A stretch of 43,920 nt of DNA from an uncultured Aquabacterium sp. (GTDB taxonomy: Bacteria > Pseudomonadota > Gammaproteobacteria > Burkholderiales > Burkholderiaceae_C). The DNA is taken from assembly GCF_947366995.1 (NCBI RefSeq), contig NZ_CANBCC010000029.1, forward strand, positions 1 through 43,920, read 5' to 3'. Shown one piece after another: positions 18,301 to 25,379 of the stretch (within the stretch, counting starts at the first letter, position 1; the number at the start of each line of letters is the position of its first letter). Position numbers and translations under genes: made by a program. Under the pieces are notes generated by a model. That model saw only the letters and a program-made list of their open reading frames with translations, had not been told where the DNA came from and made no database searches.

Positions 18301-18698
18301 GCACGGCGCAGCCCGGTGATGAAGTGGCACAGCTCGCCATAGCCCTTGCGGTGCTTGGCCAGGGCCACCAGACGATACGGGGGGCAGCCCTCCGCCGCCT
18401 CTTGAGGATCCGGCGTGACGTCGAACTGGCTGCCGATCAGCAAGCGGAAGGTGTTGGCACCAGGCACCCCGTTGTCACGGGCATCGCGCAAGGCCAGGTG
18501 CGCGCGCACCACGCCCGCCATGGAACAGGCATCGGCAATGGCCAGCCCCGTGTAACCCAGTTTCAGCGCGCGCTGAATCAGTTCCTCGGCATGTGAGGCG
18601 CCGTGCAGGAAGGTGAAGTTGCTGGTGGCCAGCAGTTCCACGTAATCCGGCAGCTGCTGGGCACTCCGGCTTGGGGGCGGTTCAGGCAAAGACACCAT
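15354..18698 (-). CDS. dnaE2: Error-prone DNA polymerase III alpha subunit DnaE2 (ImuC)
   Basis: A 1114-residue C-family polymerase, normal length for DnaE2. The N-terminal PHP domain begins YVELLATSNFTFLHGASH (about residue 19). The palm shows GRGSAANSAVCYALGI and PPDIDVDFEHQRREEV with catalytic aspartates at about D425, D427 and D429. A C-terminal OB fold (VSTCGIVTVRQ, then VFVTLEDETGTVNVIVWP) ends the protein. It is the catalytic part of the ImuA-ImuB-DnaE2 mutasome used for damage-induced translesion synthesis. The open frame continues upstream to 18923 inside imuB. I chose the ATG at 18698, which gives the family N-terminus and a 17-base overlap with imuB. It is the last gene of the cassette and is presumably SOS-controlled from the LexA box at 20974. 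Confidence 0.96.
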   Translation of the reverse strand: MVSLPEPPPSRSAQQLPDYVELLATSNFTFLHGASHAEELIQRALKLGYTGLAIADACSMAGVVRAHLALRDARDNGVPGANTFRLLIGSQFDVTPDPQEAAEGCPPYRLVALAKHRKGYGELCHFITGLRRAQPGKGVAPLHTHALTPEALSGCVLLYLPDRARARALLMSRAAEADPAAPWRPMHAQLATLQARFAGQLWLGVALHHDLDDDWWLQGLQQLATDTGVPPVAVGDALMHVRSRKPLQDVLSAIRLGKPLPECGHALERHAERHLRSRFRLARRYPAELLATTLTVAEQCNFSLDELRYEYPEEVVPRGQTPKSHLRTLTEAGLQWRYPEGTPPAIQARIDTELALIHEKEYEKYFLTVNDIVQFARSRGILCQGRGSAANSAVCYALGITEVNPKEATLLFERFISKERNEPPDIDVDFEHQRREEVIQYIYGKYGRERTALAATVISYRTRSALRDVGKALGFTLEECDRAATHLQWWDRTEALAERLTAAGIDPASRRVQQWLELTRTLIGFPRHLSQHTGGFVIAGGRLSHMVPIENASMPDRSVIQWDKDDLEALKLMKVDVLALGMLSAIRRALDLIGERRGHLVQMQDIPPEDDHTYDMVSRADTVGVFQIESRAQMTMLPRLQPRTFYDLVVEVALVRPGPIQGGMVHPYLKRREDLRRDPKTPTPSPPRLDEALKRTLGVPIFQEQVMQIAVLAAGFTPGKADQLRRAMASWRKKGEVDKFKAEIVEGMRFRNYEPPFIDQICQQIEGFGSYGFPESHAASFAKLVYISAWIKCHEPAAFLAALLNSQPMGFYSPSQLVQDARRHGVTVLPVDVQLSDVPATLHETDASRGWAQRPLLAHRHPEHHRFSPADPARPATPQPAVRLGLAQVAGIGVPTLQRIVEARRQDGPFANVDELARRARLDQADLRALAAADALRSLAGHRRQQVWEAAARHRAPALLRDAPIHEAPLALDAPPEGEDILFDYAALGLTLRRHPLALLRPRLAQMGFATAEQLHPRRDGDWVSTCGIVTVRQQPGTASGVVFVTLEDETGTVNVIVWPHLKEKQREELVHSRLMAVHGDWQRQGEVRHVVAHRLVNLTHLLGRLGTRSRDFH

Positions 18699-20166
18699 GG
18701 ATAAACCATGCCGAAGCCGCGAAGGGGGCGCCCACGGCGGGGCGCGTGCGGTAGACCCACAGCAGCCCCGCCCGGGGGCTGTGCGCCAGGTAGTAATCGC
18801 GGGAAGTGGTGGCCGGCGGCCCTGCGGCCGCGTAGCACGCCTCGGGCTCTGCCGCCTGGCTTGCGGCCATTCCTCCCGCCGGCTGGGAAGGCGCGGCGTT
18901 GTCGTTCCACCAACCGGTGTCAATGCGATGCGGGCCGGCCAGCAAGGTCAGCCGCCCCTGGTAGACCGGGCGTTCGGCCCCGCGGGCATCGTGTTCCAGC
19001 AGCAGGGGACGGGGCTCGGGCAGCAGCCAGGTTGGGTGGGGCAGGGCATGGCGGATCGGGGGCGGCACGTCGGGCGTGCTGGCGCCTGAACGTTCGGTCG
19101 CTTCAGCCCACGGACACCAGCGCTGATCCAGCCCCAGTCGGTGGTCGTCTTCCAGCCGGCCTGCGCACACCCGGTCGTTGCCGAGCCGCACGCTCAGGCG
19201 TTCCAGCAAGGCCACCCAGGCCTCGTGCTGTCGACGTTGGCCCGCCGGGGTGCGCAAGGCTTCTGCCTGCAGGGGCACGCCCTGGCCGGGCGTGAGAAAC
19301 AGGTCATCGCACAGCGGCTCGGCCGGAGCCAGGTCGCTGGCGTGCAGGCCCAGTTCGCCCACGGGGGCGCTCAGCTCGAGCCGACGCAGGTGCTCCACCA
19401 GCAGGGCGCGCAGACGTGCCACATCCGACGTGGCGGTGCCCAGCCGGACGACATGCTCCCCGCTGCGGGCGGCATCCCTTCGCTGGCCATCGTGCTGCCA
19501 GCGCAGGGTGAAGCCCCGCACCCCCAGTTGCTGGGCCGACAGCCAGGCCCCCAGCCGGGCCAGCAGCCGGTCACAGGCGGGCAGCAGTTCATCGGCCAAC
19601 TCCACGCGGGCGGGCAACTCCAGTCGCTCGTCAAACACCGGTGGCAGCGTCTGCCAGGTAAAGGCTTCAGGTACGACGCTGCGTGCCTGATCCAGCGCGT
19701 TCAGCAAGGCTGCGCCGAAGCGACGGCTCAGGCCATCGCGCGGCAGCCGCGCCACATCACCCACCGTGCGGCAGCCCATGCGGCTCAAGGTGGCCTGGTG
19801 GGCGCTCAGTGCGCTCAGGGCATGCAGTGGCAAGGCATCAAGCTGCCTGGGATGGGGACGTGGCGTGCGGGCCAGGGCCAGGGCACCGAGCGCCGTGCGG
19901 GCGTGGGCCCAGCCGGCACAGCCGGCCTGCTCGGCCCCCAGGTTCAGCCGCTCCATCAGCCGGCGGCGCCCGCCGAACAGCCGCTGGCTGCCCTGCCACT
20001 CCAGTATCACGGCCTCTTCCAGCAGCGCCACGCGCGGGGTGAAGCGCAAGGCCCACCACACCAGCATCCGGGCGTCGGCTGTGCCATCAGGGCTGGGCGC
20101 CGGCAGCCCTGACGGGGGCGCCACGGTCAGCGAGGCCGAGGGAATCAGGGCGGTCCAGCAAGGCAT
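18682..20166 (-). CDS. imuB: Y-family polymerase-like protein ImuB
   Basis: A 494-residue Y-family polymerase homologue that in the family bridges ImuA, DnaE2 and the beta clamp without being a polymerase itself. Recognisable blocks are WWALRFTPRVALLEEAVIL, GSQRLFGGRRRLMERL, and the helix-hairpin-helix region (LPLHALSALSAHQATLSRMG, then TVGDVARLPRDGLSRRFG). I chose the ATG at 20166, giving MPCWTALIPSASL, although the frame is open to 20415. Only about 36 residues precede WWALRFTP, where ImuB of Pseudomonas type has about 90, so the first strand and the region around it are shortened. Upstream sequence in other frames does not restore them. It overlaps imuA by 80 bases and dnaE2 by 17. A beta-clamp motif was not identified with certainty. 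Confidence 0.88.
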   Translation of the reverse strand: MPCWTALIPSASLTVAPPSGLPAPSPDGTADARMLVWWALRFTPRVALLEEAVILEWQGSQRLFGGRRRLMERLNLGAEQAGCAGWAHARTALGALALARTPRPHPRQLDALPLHALSALSAHQATLSRMGCRTVGDVARLPRDGLSRRFGAALLNALDQARSVVPEAFTWQTLPPVFDERLELPARVELADELLPACDRLLARLGAWLSAQQLGVRGFTLRWQHDGQRRDAARSGEHVVRLGTATSDVARLRALLVEHLRRLELSAPVGELGLHASDLAPAEPLCDDLFLTPGQGVPLQAEALRTPAGQRRQHEAWVALLERLSVRLGNDRVCAGRLEDDHRLGLDQRWCPWAEATERSGASTPDVPPPIRHALPHPTWLLPEPRPLLLEHDARGAERPVYQGRLTLLAGPHRIDTGWWNDNAAPSQPAGGMAASQAAEPEACYAAAGPPATTSRDYYLAHSPRAGLLWVYRTRPAVGAPFAASAWFIHGVFA

Positions 20167-20968
20167 GGGCAAGAGCAGGGCGAGAGGTGGCCGAGGCCAC
20201 CGTGGCAGGAAGCCCGGCCGGCACCCCAGGCCGTGGCACAGGGGGTGTGACGGTGGGCAAGACCGCGGGCAGAAGTGGCCTGAGCCCTGCTGGCCAGCGT
20301 GCCAGCACGATCGGCCGGGTGTGCAGCGGGCCGCGCCGTTTGAGCACCTGCACTTGCATGGGCACCGGCCAGGCCCCCAGATCCAGCCGCAGGCGCAAGG
20401 GGGCCGCCGACGCATCGGCCTGGGCTGCCAGTGGGCGGATGACGAAGCACAACCCGGCGTGGCGGCTGGCGCAGGCCTGCAGCCGGCGCAGCTGCTCGGG
20501 GCGGGCCTGAGGCAGCCACACCAGGATGACGCTGAGGCATTCGGCCTTCAGGGCCTGTTCGGCAGCCCACAGTCGCTCGGCTGCGGTGTGCGCCTGCACC
20601 CACACCAGTTGTTGCGGCTTCACCCCTTCAGGGACCAGCCCCTGCAGCCCGGGCGTGTGCGGCGGGCCGACCAGCAGCAGGCGGGCACCCTGTTGCAACA
20701 GCATGGCCACCGCAGGGCTCAGCAGGCGCCATTCGGCTTGATGATGCACCGGCTGCAGGATCTCGATCAGGCTCTGGCCAGGCCAGCCGCCCCCGGGCAG
20801 CTCGGCATCCAACTCGGCAAAGCCACTGGAAACAGTGTCCCCCTGTGCGCCCCCCAGATCCTGCCCGCGCCACATGGACCGGGCCACGTGCGCAGGCAGG
20901 TCGGCTTCCAGCTGCCGGATGGCAGCCGTGGCCGATGGCAAGGCTGAAGATGAAGGCGAGAGCGGCAT
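20087..20968 (-). CDS. imuA: ImuA, RecA-like component of the SOS mutasome
   Basis: A 293-residue protein of the ImuA/SulA-like RecA-fold family. Visible family blocks are MWRGQDLG (about residue 32), the degenerate P-loop region ELPGGGWPGQSLIEIL, and VLKRRGP near residue 211, with which related proteins usually end soon after. The Walker A lysine is absent, as expected for ImuA. The C-terminal 80 residues are Pro/Ala-rich and overlap the start of imuB by 80 bases. Start: the ATG at 20968, directly after the LexA box, with no clear Shine-Dalgarno sequence. ImuA binds RecA and ImuB in characterised systems and is needed for damage-induced mutagenesis. It leads the imuA-imuB-dnaE2 operon. Confidence 0.9.
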   Translation of the reverse strand: MPLSPSSSALPSATAAIRQLEADLPAHVARSMWRGQDLGGAQGDTVSSGFAELDAELPGGGWPGQSLIEILQPVHHQAEWRLLSPAVAMLLQQGARLLLVGPPHTPGLQGLVPEGVKPQQLVWVQAHTAAERLWAAEQALKAECLSVILVWLPQARPEQLRRLQACASRHAGLCFVIRPLAAQADASAAPLRLRLDLGAWPVPMQVQVLKRRGPLHTRPIVLARWPAGLRPLLPAVLPTVTPPVPRPGVPAGLPATVASATSRPALAHALLDRPDSLGLADRGAPVRAAGAQP

Positions 20969-20973
20969 GAGAA

Positions 20974-20993
20974 TACTGTATGAATGAACAGTA
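20974..20993 (-). promoter_or_regulatory. LexA (SOS) box of the imuA-imuB-dnaE2 operon
   Basis: TACTGTATGAATGAACAGTA matches the enterobacterial SOS consensus (CTGT-N8-ACAG) with 6-base arms, extending to 7 with the flanking A/T. It is only 5 bases from the imuA start codon, so bound LexA would block initiation. A possible -35 (TTGAGA on the minus strand, 21008-21003) lies just upstream; no good -10 could be assigned. Confidence 0.92.
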
Positions 20994-21113
20994 TCGTAGC
21001 GGTCTCAAGCGCGCTCGTCCAGCCTCCTTTTTTCCCATTGCCGGGTGTTTTTACGCGACCGCCGTCCCCACGTGACAGCTTTTGGCAAAATGTGACTCCC
21101 CTGAGGAAAATGA

Positions 21114-21764
21114 ATGTCCCGTCCTGACACCGACAGCCCCACCTCCGCCAGCGCCCTGACCCCCGTCACTTCGGCCTTGGTCGAGTTCCTGGCCGAGGCC
21201 CGTGTGCCGACCGCGCATGGCACCTTCACCATGAAGCTCTTCCGCGAAAAGGCCACTGGCCTGGAGCACGTGGCCATGGTCATGGGTGAGGTGGCGGGCA
21301 GCGCGCTGGTCCGCGTCCACTCCGAATGCATGACCGGCGACGTGTTCGGCTCACTGCGTTGCGATTGCGGCCCCCAGCTTCACTTCGCCATGAACCAGAT
21401 CGGCCAGAAGGGCAACGGTGTGGTCGTCTACCTGCGTCAGGAAGGACGCGGCATTGGCCTCGCCAACAAGCTGCGCGCCTACCAACTGCAGGACCAGGGC
21501 ATGGACACCGTCGAGGCCAACCAGCACCTCGGCTTTGCCGCCGACCTGCGCAATTTCGATGTCGCCGCCCAGATCCTGGAGCAACTCGGCGTGAGCTCCG
21601 TCAAGCTCATGACCAACAACCCGCGCAAGGTCGAAACCCTGCAGGCCCATGGCGTGCAGATCGAGGAACGCGTGCCCGTGCGCAGCGACGTCCAGCCCGA
21701 AAACGAACGCTACCTAGGCACCAAGGCCCGCAAGCTCGGCCACCACATCGACTGGCTGGGCTGA
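21114..21764 (+). CDS. ribA: GTP cyclohydrolase II
   Basis: A 216-residue enzyme that opens GTP to 2,5-diamino-6-ribosylamino-pyrimidinone phosphate, the first committed step of riboflavin synthesis. The zinc ligands C72, C83 and C85 (HSECMTGDVFGSLRCDCG) have the exact spacing of E. coli RibA. YLRQEGRGIGLANK and the C-terminal LMTNNPRKVETLQAHG are also typical. There is no fused RibB domain. The start at 21114 has GAGGAAA about 6 bases upstream. The N-terminal 15 residues are a Ser/Thr-rich extension. The gene is divergent from imuA, and a cation diffusion facilitator follows after 14 bases, probably on the same transcript. I see no FMN riboswitch in 20994-21113. Confidence 0.97.
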   Translation: MSRPDTDSPTSASALTPVTSALVEFLAEARVPTAHGTFTMKLFREKATGLEHVAMVMGEVAGSALVRVHSECMTGDVFGSLRCDCGPQLHFAMNQIGQKGNGVVVYLRQEGRGIGLANKLRAYQLQDQGMDTVEANQHLGFAADLRNFDVAAQILEQLGVSSVKLMTNNPRKVETLQAHGVQIEERVPVRSDVQPENERYLGTKARKLGHHIDWLG

Positions 21765-21778
21765 CGCGCCCGCAGCCC

Positions 21779-22699
21779 ATGGACCTCACGCCCCAGGACA
21801 ATCCGGAGCACGACACCCCCGAGCGACACGCCGTGGCGCGGTGCAGCACGCTGGTCAGCGTGGTCGTCAACGTGGTGCTCACGGCCCTGCAGGTCACCAT
21901 CGGGGTGCTGGCGCACTCGCAGGCGCTGGTGGCCGATGGCATCCATTCGCTGTCCGACCTGGTGTCCGACTTCGTGGTTCTGCTGGCCAACCGCCACAGC
22001 CGCAAGGCCGCCGACGCCGATCACCATTACGGCCACCATCGCTACGAGACAGCGGCCTCACTCGTGCTGGGCGCGCTGCTGCTGAGCGTGGGGGTGGGCA
22101 TGCTGTGGGGCGCGGTGCACAAGCTGAGCACCCCGGAAGACATCCCGCAGGTTCAGACGGTGGCGCTGTATGTGGCGCTGGCGGCGCTGGTGTCGAAAGA
22201 GATGCTGTTTCGCTACATGCTGGCTGCAGCCGAGAAGGTGCGCTCCAGCATGCTGGTGGCCAATGCCTGGCATGCCCGTTCGGACGCGGCCTCGTCGCTG
22301 GTGGTGGCCATCGGCATTGGCGGCAACCTGCTGGGCTACCCCTTGCTGGACCCGGTGGCCGCGCTCATTGTCGGCTTCATGGTGGGCAAGATGGGCTGGG
22401 ACGTGGGCTGGGATGCCCTGCATGACCTGATGGACCGTTCCGCGTCGGACGAGCAGGCCGAAGCGATCCGCCAGGCGCTGGTGCAGACCCCGGGCGTGCT
22501 GGGTGTGCACGACCTTCGCACGCGCAAGATGGGTGACATGATCATGGTCGACGCCCACCTGGAGGTGGATGGCGCCCTGAGCGTCTGGGAAGGCCACGAC
22601 ATTGCCAACCGGGCCCGCGACCGCGTGATGCGTCAGCTGCCCGTGCTGGACGTGATGACCCACCTGGACCCGGTCGGCGTGCGGCCGACTGTGGTCTGA
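21779..22699 (+). CDS. Cation diffusion facilitator (Zn/Cd/Fe efflux) transporter
   Basis: A 306-residue inner-membrane cation/proton antiporter. Six membrane helices are expected from residues about 20-215, followed by a cytoplasmic domain (about 220-306; KMGDMIMVDAHLEVDG). The two metal-site motifs are H56-x3-D60 in DGIHSLSD and HxxxD in AWHARSDAASSL. HD/HD pairs are usual in Zn/Cd carriers, whereas DD/HD is found in FieF, so Zn or Cd is the better guess (inference). A His-rich loop, DADHHYGHHRYET, follows helix 2. The frame extends upstream through ribA, but the ATG at 21779 gives the family N-terminus. It is convergent with the diguanylate cyclase at 22715, with only 15 bases between stops and no terminator visible. 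Confidence 0.94.
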   Translation: MDLTPQDNPEHDTPERHAVARCSTLVSVVVNVVLTALQVTIGVLAHSQALVADGIHSLSDLVSDFVVLLANRHSRKAADADHHYGHHRYETAASLVLGALLLSVGVGMLWGAVHKLSTPEDIPQVQTVALYVALAALVSKEMLFRYMLAAAEKVRSSMLVANAWHARSDAASSLVVAIGIGGNLLGYPLLDPVAALIVGFMVGKMGWDVGWDALHDLMDRSASDEQAEAIRQALVQTPGVLGVHDLRTRKMGDMIMVDAHLEVDGALSVWEGHDIANRARDRVMRQLPVLDVMTHLDPVGVRPTVV

Positions 22700-22714
22700 A
22701 GGGCCGCCGCCGAC

Positions 22715-23980
22715 TCAAGGCTGCATCAGCAGGCGGATGCGATTGCGCCCCTCGCGCTTGGCCTGGTAGAGCGCCTGATCAGCCTGCTTGAGCAGCGCCT
22801 CGGGTGACGCCACATTGCCGGCCACGCCGTGGGCCACGCCCACGCTCACCGTCAGCACCCGGGCGGTGGAGGATCCCTCGTGGCGCACCTGCAGCGCTTC
22901 GACCGCCTGGCGTACCCGTTCGGCCACCTGGCTGGCGGTCTCGGGCGAGGCCTGGGGCAGCACGGCCACGAACTCCTCGCCACCATACCGGGCGACCAGA
23001 TCGCCCGGGCGGCGCAGGTTGCTGCCCAGCACCCGGGCCACTTCACGCAGCGCCGCGTCCCCCGCGGGATGTCCGTACCGGTCGTTGTACTTCTTGAAGT
23101 GGTCCACATCCACCATCAGCAAGGCCAGCGAGGTGCGGTCGGGCGCTGCACGGCGCCACACCTGCTGCAGATAGTCCTGAAAATGCCCGCGGTTGGCCAA
23201 CTCGGTCAGGCTGTCGACCTTGCTGAGCTCCATCAGCCGCGCATGCGTGTGCGCCAGCTGCTGCACCAAGGCCTTTTCGCGCAGCGTCAGCAGGTAATGG
23301 CGGCGCTCGTCGCGCTCCAGGGCGTAATTCGCCATCAGGGTGAAGACGATGGTGGCCGCCACCATGATGACGATGGGACCGAGCAACCGGGGCGGCATGT
23401 GGTCCAGCACCACGATCCCGCCCAGGTGCATGGCCAGGACCAGAAGCGAGAAGGGCACGGCCATCCAGAAGCGCAGACGCTGCACGATGTTGCCGTAGAT
23501 GATCACGACGATGAAGCCCACATGGTAGTAGTGGCTCAGTGCCGTGTGCGAACTCGACAGGATGAAGGCCAGACTTGCGGCGGCCATCAGCCCACTGCAC
23601 AGCACCGCCCCTTCGATCAGCACGGGCAGACGCCAGGCCAGAATCCGGGGGCCCCAGCGCCAGTAGGCCCAGAGCACCGCCCCGGCCAGGGGAGTGAACA
23701 CAAACAGGCGGATCTGCAGGGCAAGCCAGAAAACGTCGCTCGCCATGAGGTAATCGACCAGCAGGAAGCCGTTGTAGACCAGGAGGGCGACGATGCCGCT
23801 GAGCAGGAAATGCTGCAGGCGCTGCGCCACCATGTCCTGCTGAAAGCGCGCTTCCAGTTCGGCGGGAAAACGCATCCAGGGAAAACCGCGGTCCAGCAGG
23901 CGTTGCAAGGTGGCCGGCTCATCGCCCTGGGGCGGTGTGATGGAAGCCGGCACGGCAGGTGAGGGCAGGGCTGACGACAT
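22715..23980 (-). CDS. Membrane diguanylate cyclase (GGDEF), downstream paralogue
   Basis: A 421-residue protein. A hydrophobic N-terminal half (about 60-235, about six helices) precedes a GGDEF domain (about 250-420). The active site GGEEF is intact at 333-337. The product-inhibition motif RxxD (RPGD, 324-327) stands five residues before it, so it should make c-di-GMP from two GTP and be feedback-inhibited. The soluble N-terminal stretch LLDRGFPWMRFPAELEARFQ recurs in the neighbouring cyclase, showing the two arose by tandem duplication. The membrane region does not match a sensor domain I can name. It starts 9 bases after the other cyclase, so the two are co-transcribed. Confidence 0.93.
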   Translation of the reverse strand: MSSALPSPAVPASITPPQGDEPATLQRLLDRGFPWMRFPAELEARFQQDMVAQRLQHFLLSGIVALLVYNGFLLVDYLMASDVFWLALQIRLFVFTPLAGAVLWAYWRWGPRILAWRLPVLIEGAVLCSGLMAAASLAFILSSSHTALSHYYHVGFIVVIIYGNIVQRLRFWMAVPFSLLVLAMHLGGIVVLDHMPPRLLGPIVIMVAATIVFTLMANYALERDERRHYLLTLREKALVQQLAHTHARLMELSKVDSLTELANRGHFQDYLQQVWRRAAPDRTSLALLMVDVDHFKKYNDRYGHPAGDAALREVARVLGSNLRRPGDLVARYGGEEFVAVLPQASPETASQVAERVRQAVEALQVRHEGSSTARVLTVSVGVAHGVAGNVASPEALLKQADQALYQAKREGRNRIRLLMQP

Positions 23981-23989
23981 CCGTGTGCC

Positions 23990-25303
23990 TCAATCGGCCG
24001 TGGCGAAGGCAAAGACCCGGTTGCGTCCGGTCTGCTTCGCCTGGTAGAGCGCCTCGTCGGCCGCCGAAATCAGCTGTGCCGGCGTGGCATGGGGTGCCGA
24101 CGGTCGCATGCAGGCCACGCCGATGCTCACGGTGACGATGGCATGCGTGCTCGAGCCCGAATGCAGGCGGTTCATCCCTTCGATGCCCTTGCGGATGCGC
24201 TCGGCTGCCGCCTGGGCCGTCGCCAGCGGCGTGTCGGTGAGCACGGCGATGAACTCTTCGCCTCCGAAGCGCCCCACCAGGTCGCTGGGGCGGCGCAGTC
24301 GGCGTTTCAGCGTCGCCGCCACATCCTGCAGGCAGGCATCTCCCTCTGGGTGCCCGTACATGTCGTTGTAGGCCTTGAAGTGGTCGACGTCGATCATCAT
24401 GACCGACACCTCGGTGCCATCCACCCGGGCGCGTTCCCACACCAGGCTGAGAAAGTCGTCGACGTGCCGGCGGTTGGCCACGCCCGTCAGCAGGTCGCTG
24501 CGCGAGACGCGCTCGAGGTGGGCGTTGGCGGACGCCAGTTCGTCGAGCAGCAGCCGCTCACGCAGGCGCATGAGCCAGTTGCGGCGGGTGTCCTTTTCCA
24601 TGGTGTAGCAGCCGTACAGCGTGAACACCGCGGTGGAGATGACCGTCAGCATCACCGGCACCATCAGGGCCACCGGGGCGCGGTCGCGCATGAGCCACGC
24701 CGACACCGCACAGCACCCCACCACGAACACGTCCATCACCAGCGCAGGCCCGAATCGCATCCGGGCCACCCCGCTGCAGAACGTGAGGATGGAGGTGAGG
24801 CTGACCAGGTAGGCCGGGGCCAGTTCGTCGGTGCTGGCCACGCACAGCCAGGCCGAAATCAGGCTGGCGACCATGCCCGAAGTGGCGGCCACGCCCTCGC
24901 GCACACGCGGCAGGTCGATGCGCGTGAGCACAAAGATCGCGGCAAACATCAACGGCGTGTAGACCAGCAGGCGCAGGCGCAAGGCCAGATCGAACTGGTC
25001 GGGCACCATCAGCCAGTCGGACACCAGCATCAGGTTGTAGGCCACCGCCACGAGCGCGCTGTTGACCAGCAACTGGCGCATGCGCTCTGGCGCCACATCG
25101 CGCTGGAAGCGGCCCTCAAGGTCGTCCGGAAAGCGCAGTCCGCGCCACCCCTGGTCGATGAGCCCATCGACCAGATCGGGCAGTGCCAGACCTTCGACGA
25201 CGGGGCGCGAAGCAGGGCGATCGGGTTGCGCTGCAGCCCGGTCCAACAAGACCCCATCCCGGGCCAATGTGTTACTGCTACCGGTACCCGCCATGCAAAG
25301 CAT
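23990..25303 (-). CDS. Membrane diguanylate cyclase (GGDEF), upstream paralogue
   Basis: A 437-residue protein built like its neighbour: an N-terminal block LIDQGWRGLRFPDDLEGRFQ, about six membrane helices (about 80-245) and a GGDEF domain. GGEEF is at 347-351 and the I-site RPSD at 338-341, so catalysis and feedback inhibition both look intact. Two starts are close together, ATG at 25303 (MLCMAGTG) and ATG at 25294 (MAGTG). A GGAGG lies 13 bases before the first, which is long spacing, so the exact start is open. The first 40 residues are polar and probably disordered. It follows the DD-carboxypeptidase gene on the same strand after 76 bases without a clear terminator. Confidence 0.92.
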   Translation of the reverse strand: MLCMAGTGSSNTLARDGVLLDRAAAQPDRPASRPVVEGLALPDLVDGLIDQGWRGLRFPDDLEGRFQRDVAPERMRQLLVNSALVAVAYNLMLVSDWLMVPDQFDLALRLRLLVYTPLMFAAIFVLTRIDLPRVREGVAATSGMVASLISAWLCVASTDELAPAYLVSLTSILTFCSGVARMRFGPALVMDVFVVGCCAVSAWLMRDRAPVALMVPVMLTVISTAVFTLYGCYTMEKDTRRNWLMRLRERLLLDELASANAHLERVSRSDLLTGVANRRHVDDFLSLVWERARVDGTEVSVMMIDVDHFKAYNDMYGHPEGDACLQDVAATLKRRLRRPSDLVGRFGGEEFIAVLTDTPLATAQAAAERIRKGIEGMNRLHSGSSTHAIVTVSIGVACMRPSAPHATPAQLISAADEALYQAKQTGRNRVFAFATAD

Positions 25304-25379
25304 CGTACCGGATCACCCTCCGGGGCCGACGCCCTTTACGCTCAATGCTTACCCTAGCCAGGCGGGTGGTTGGTCCGAT

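Noticed and set aside
16170..18596. An 808-codon open frame on the plus strand opposite dnaE2
   Set aside because: Antisense shadow: composition is typical of reversed GC-rich coding sequence and it has no recognisable domain.
20067..20166. A frameshift explaining the short ImuB N-terminus
   Set aside because: The other two minus-strand frames upstream do not encode the missing Y-family segment, so nothing supports a broken gene.
18682..20415. Longer 577-residue version of ImuB
   Set aside because: The added 83 residues are Cys/Arg/Pro-rich, overlap imuA in another frame and match no ImuB N-terminus. The ATG at 20166 gives MPCWTALIP, which fits.
20994..21113. An FMN riboswitch before ribA
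   Set aside because: The 120-base gap is too short and lacks the conserved helices. RibA-only genes of this kind are also not usual riboswitch targets.
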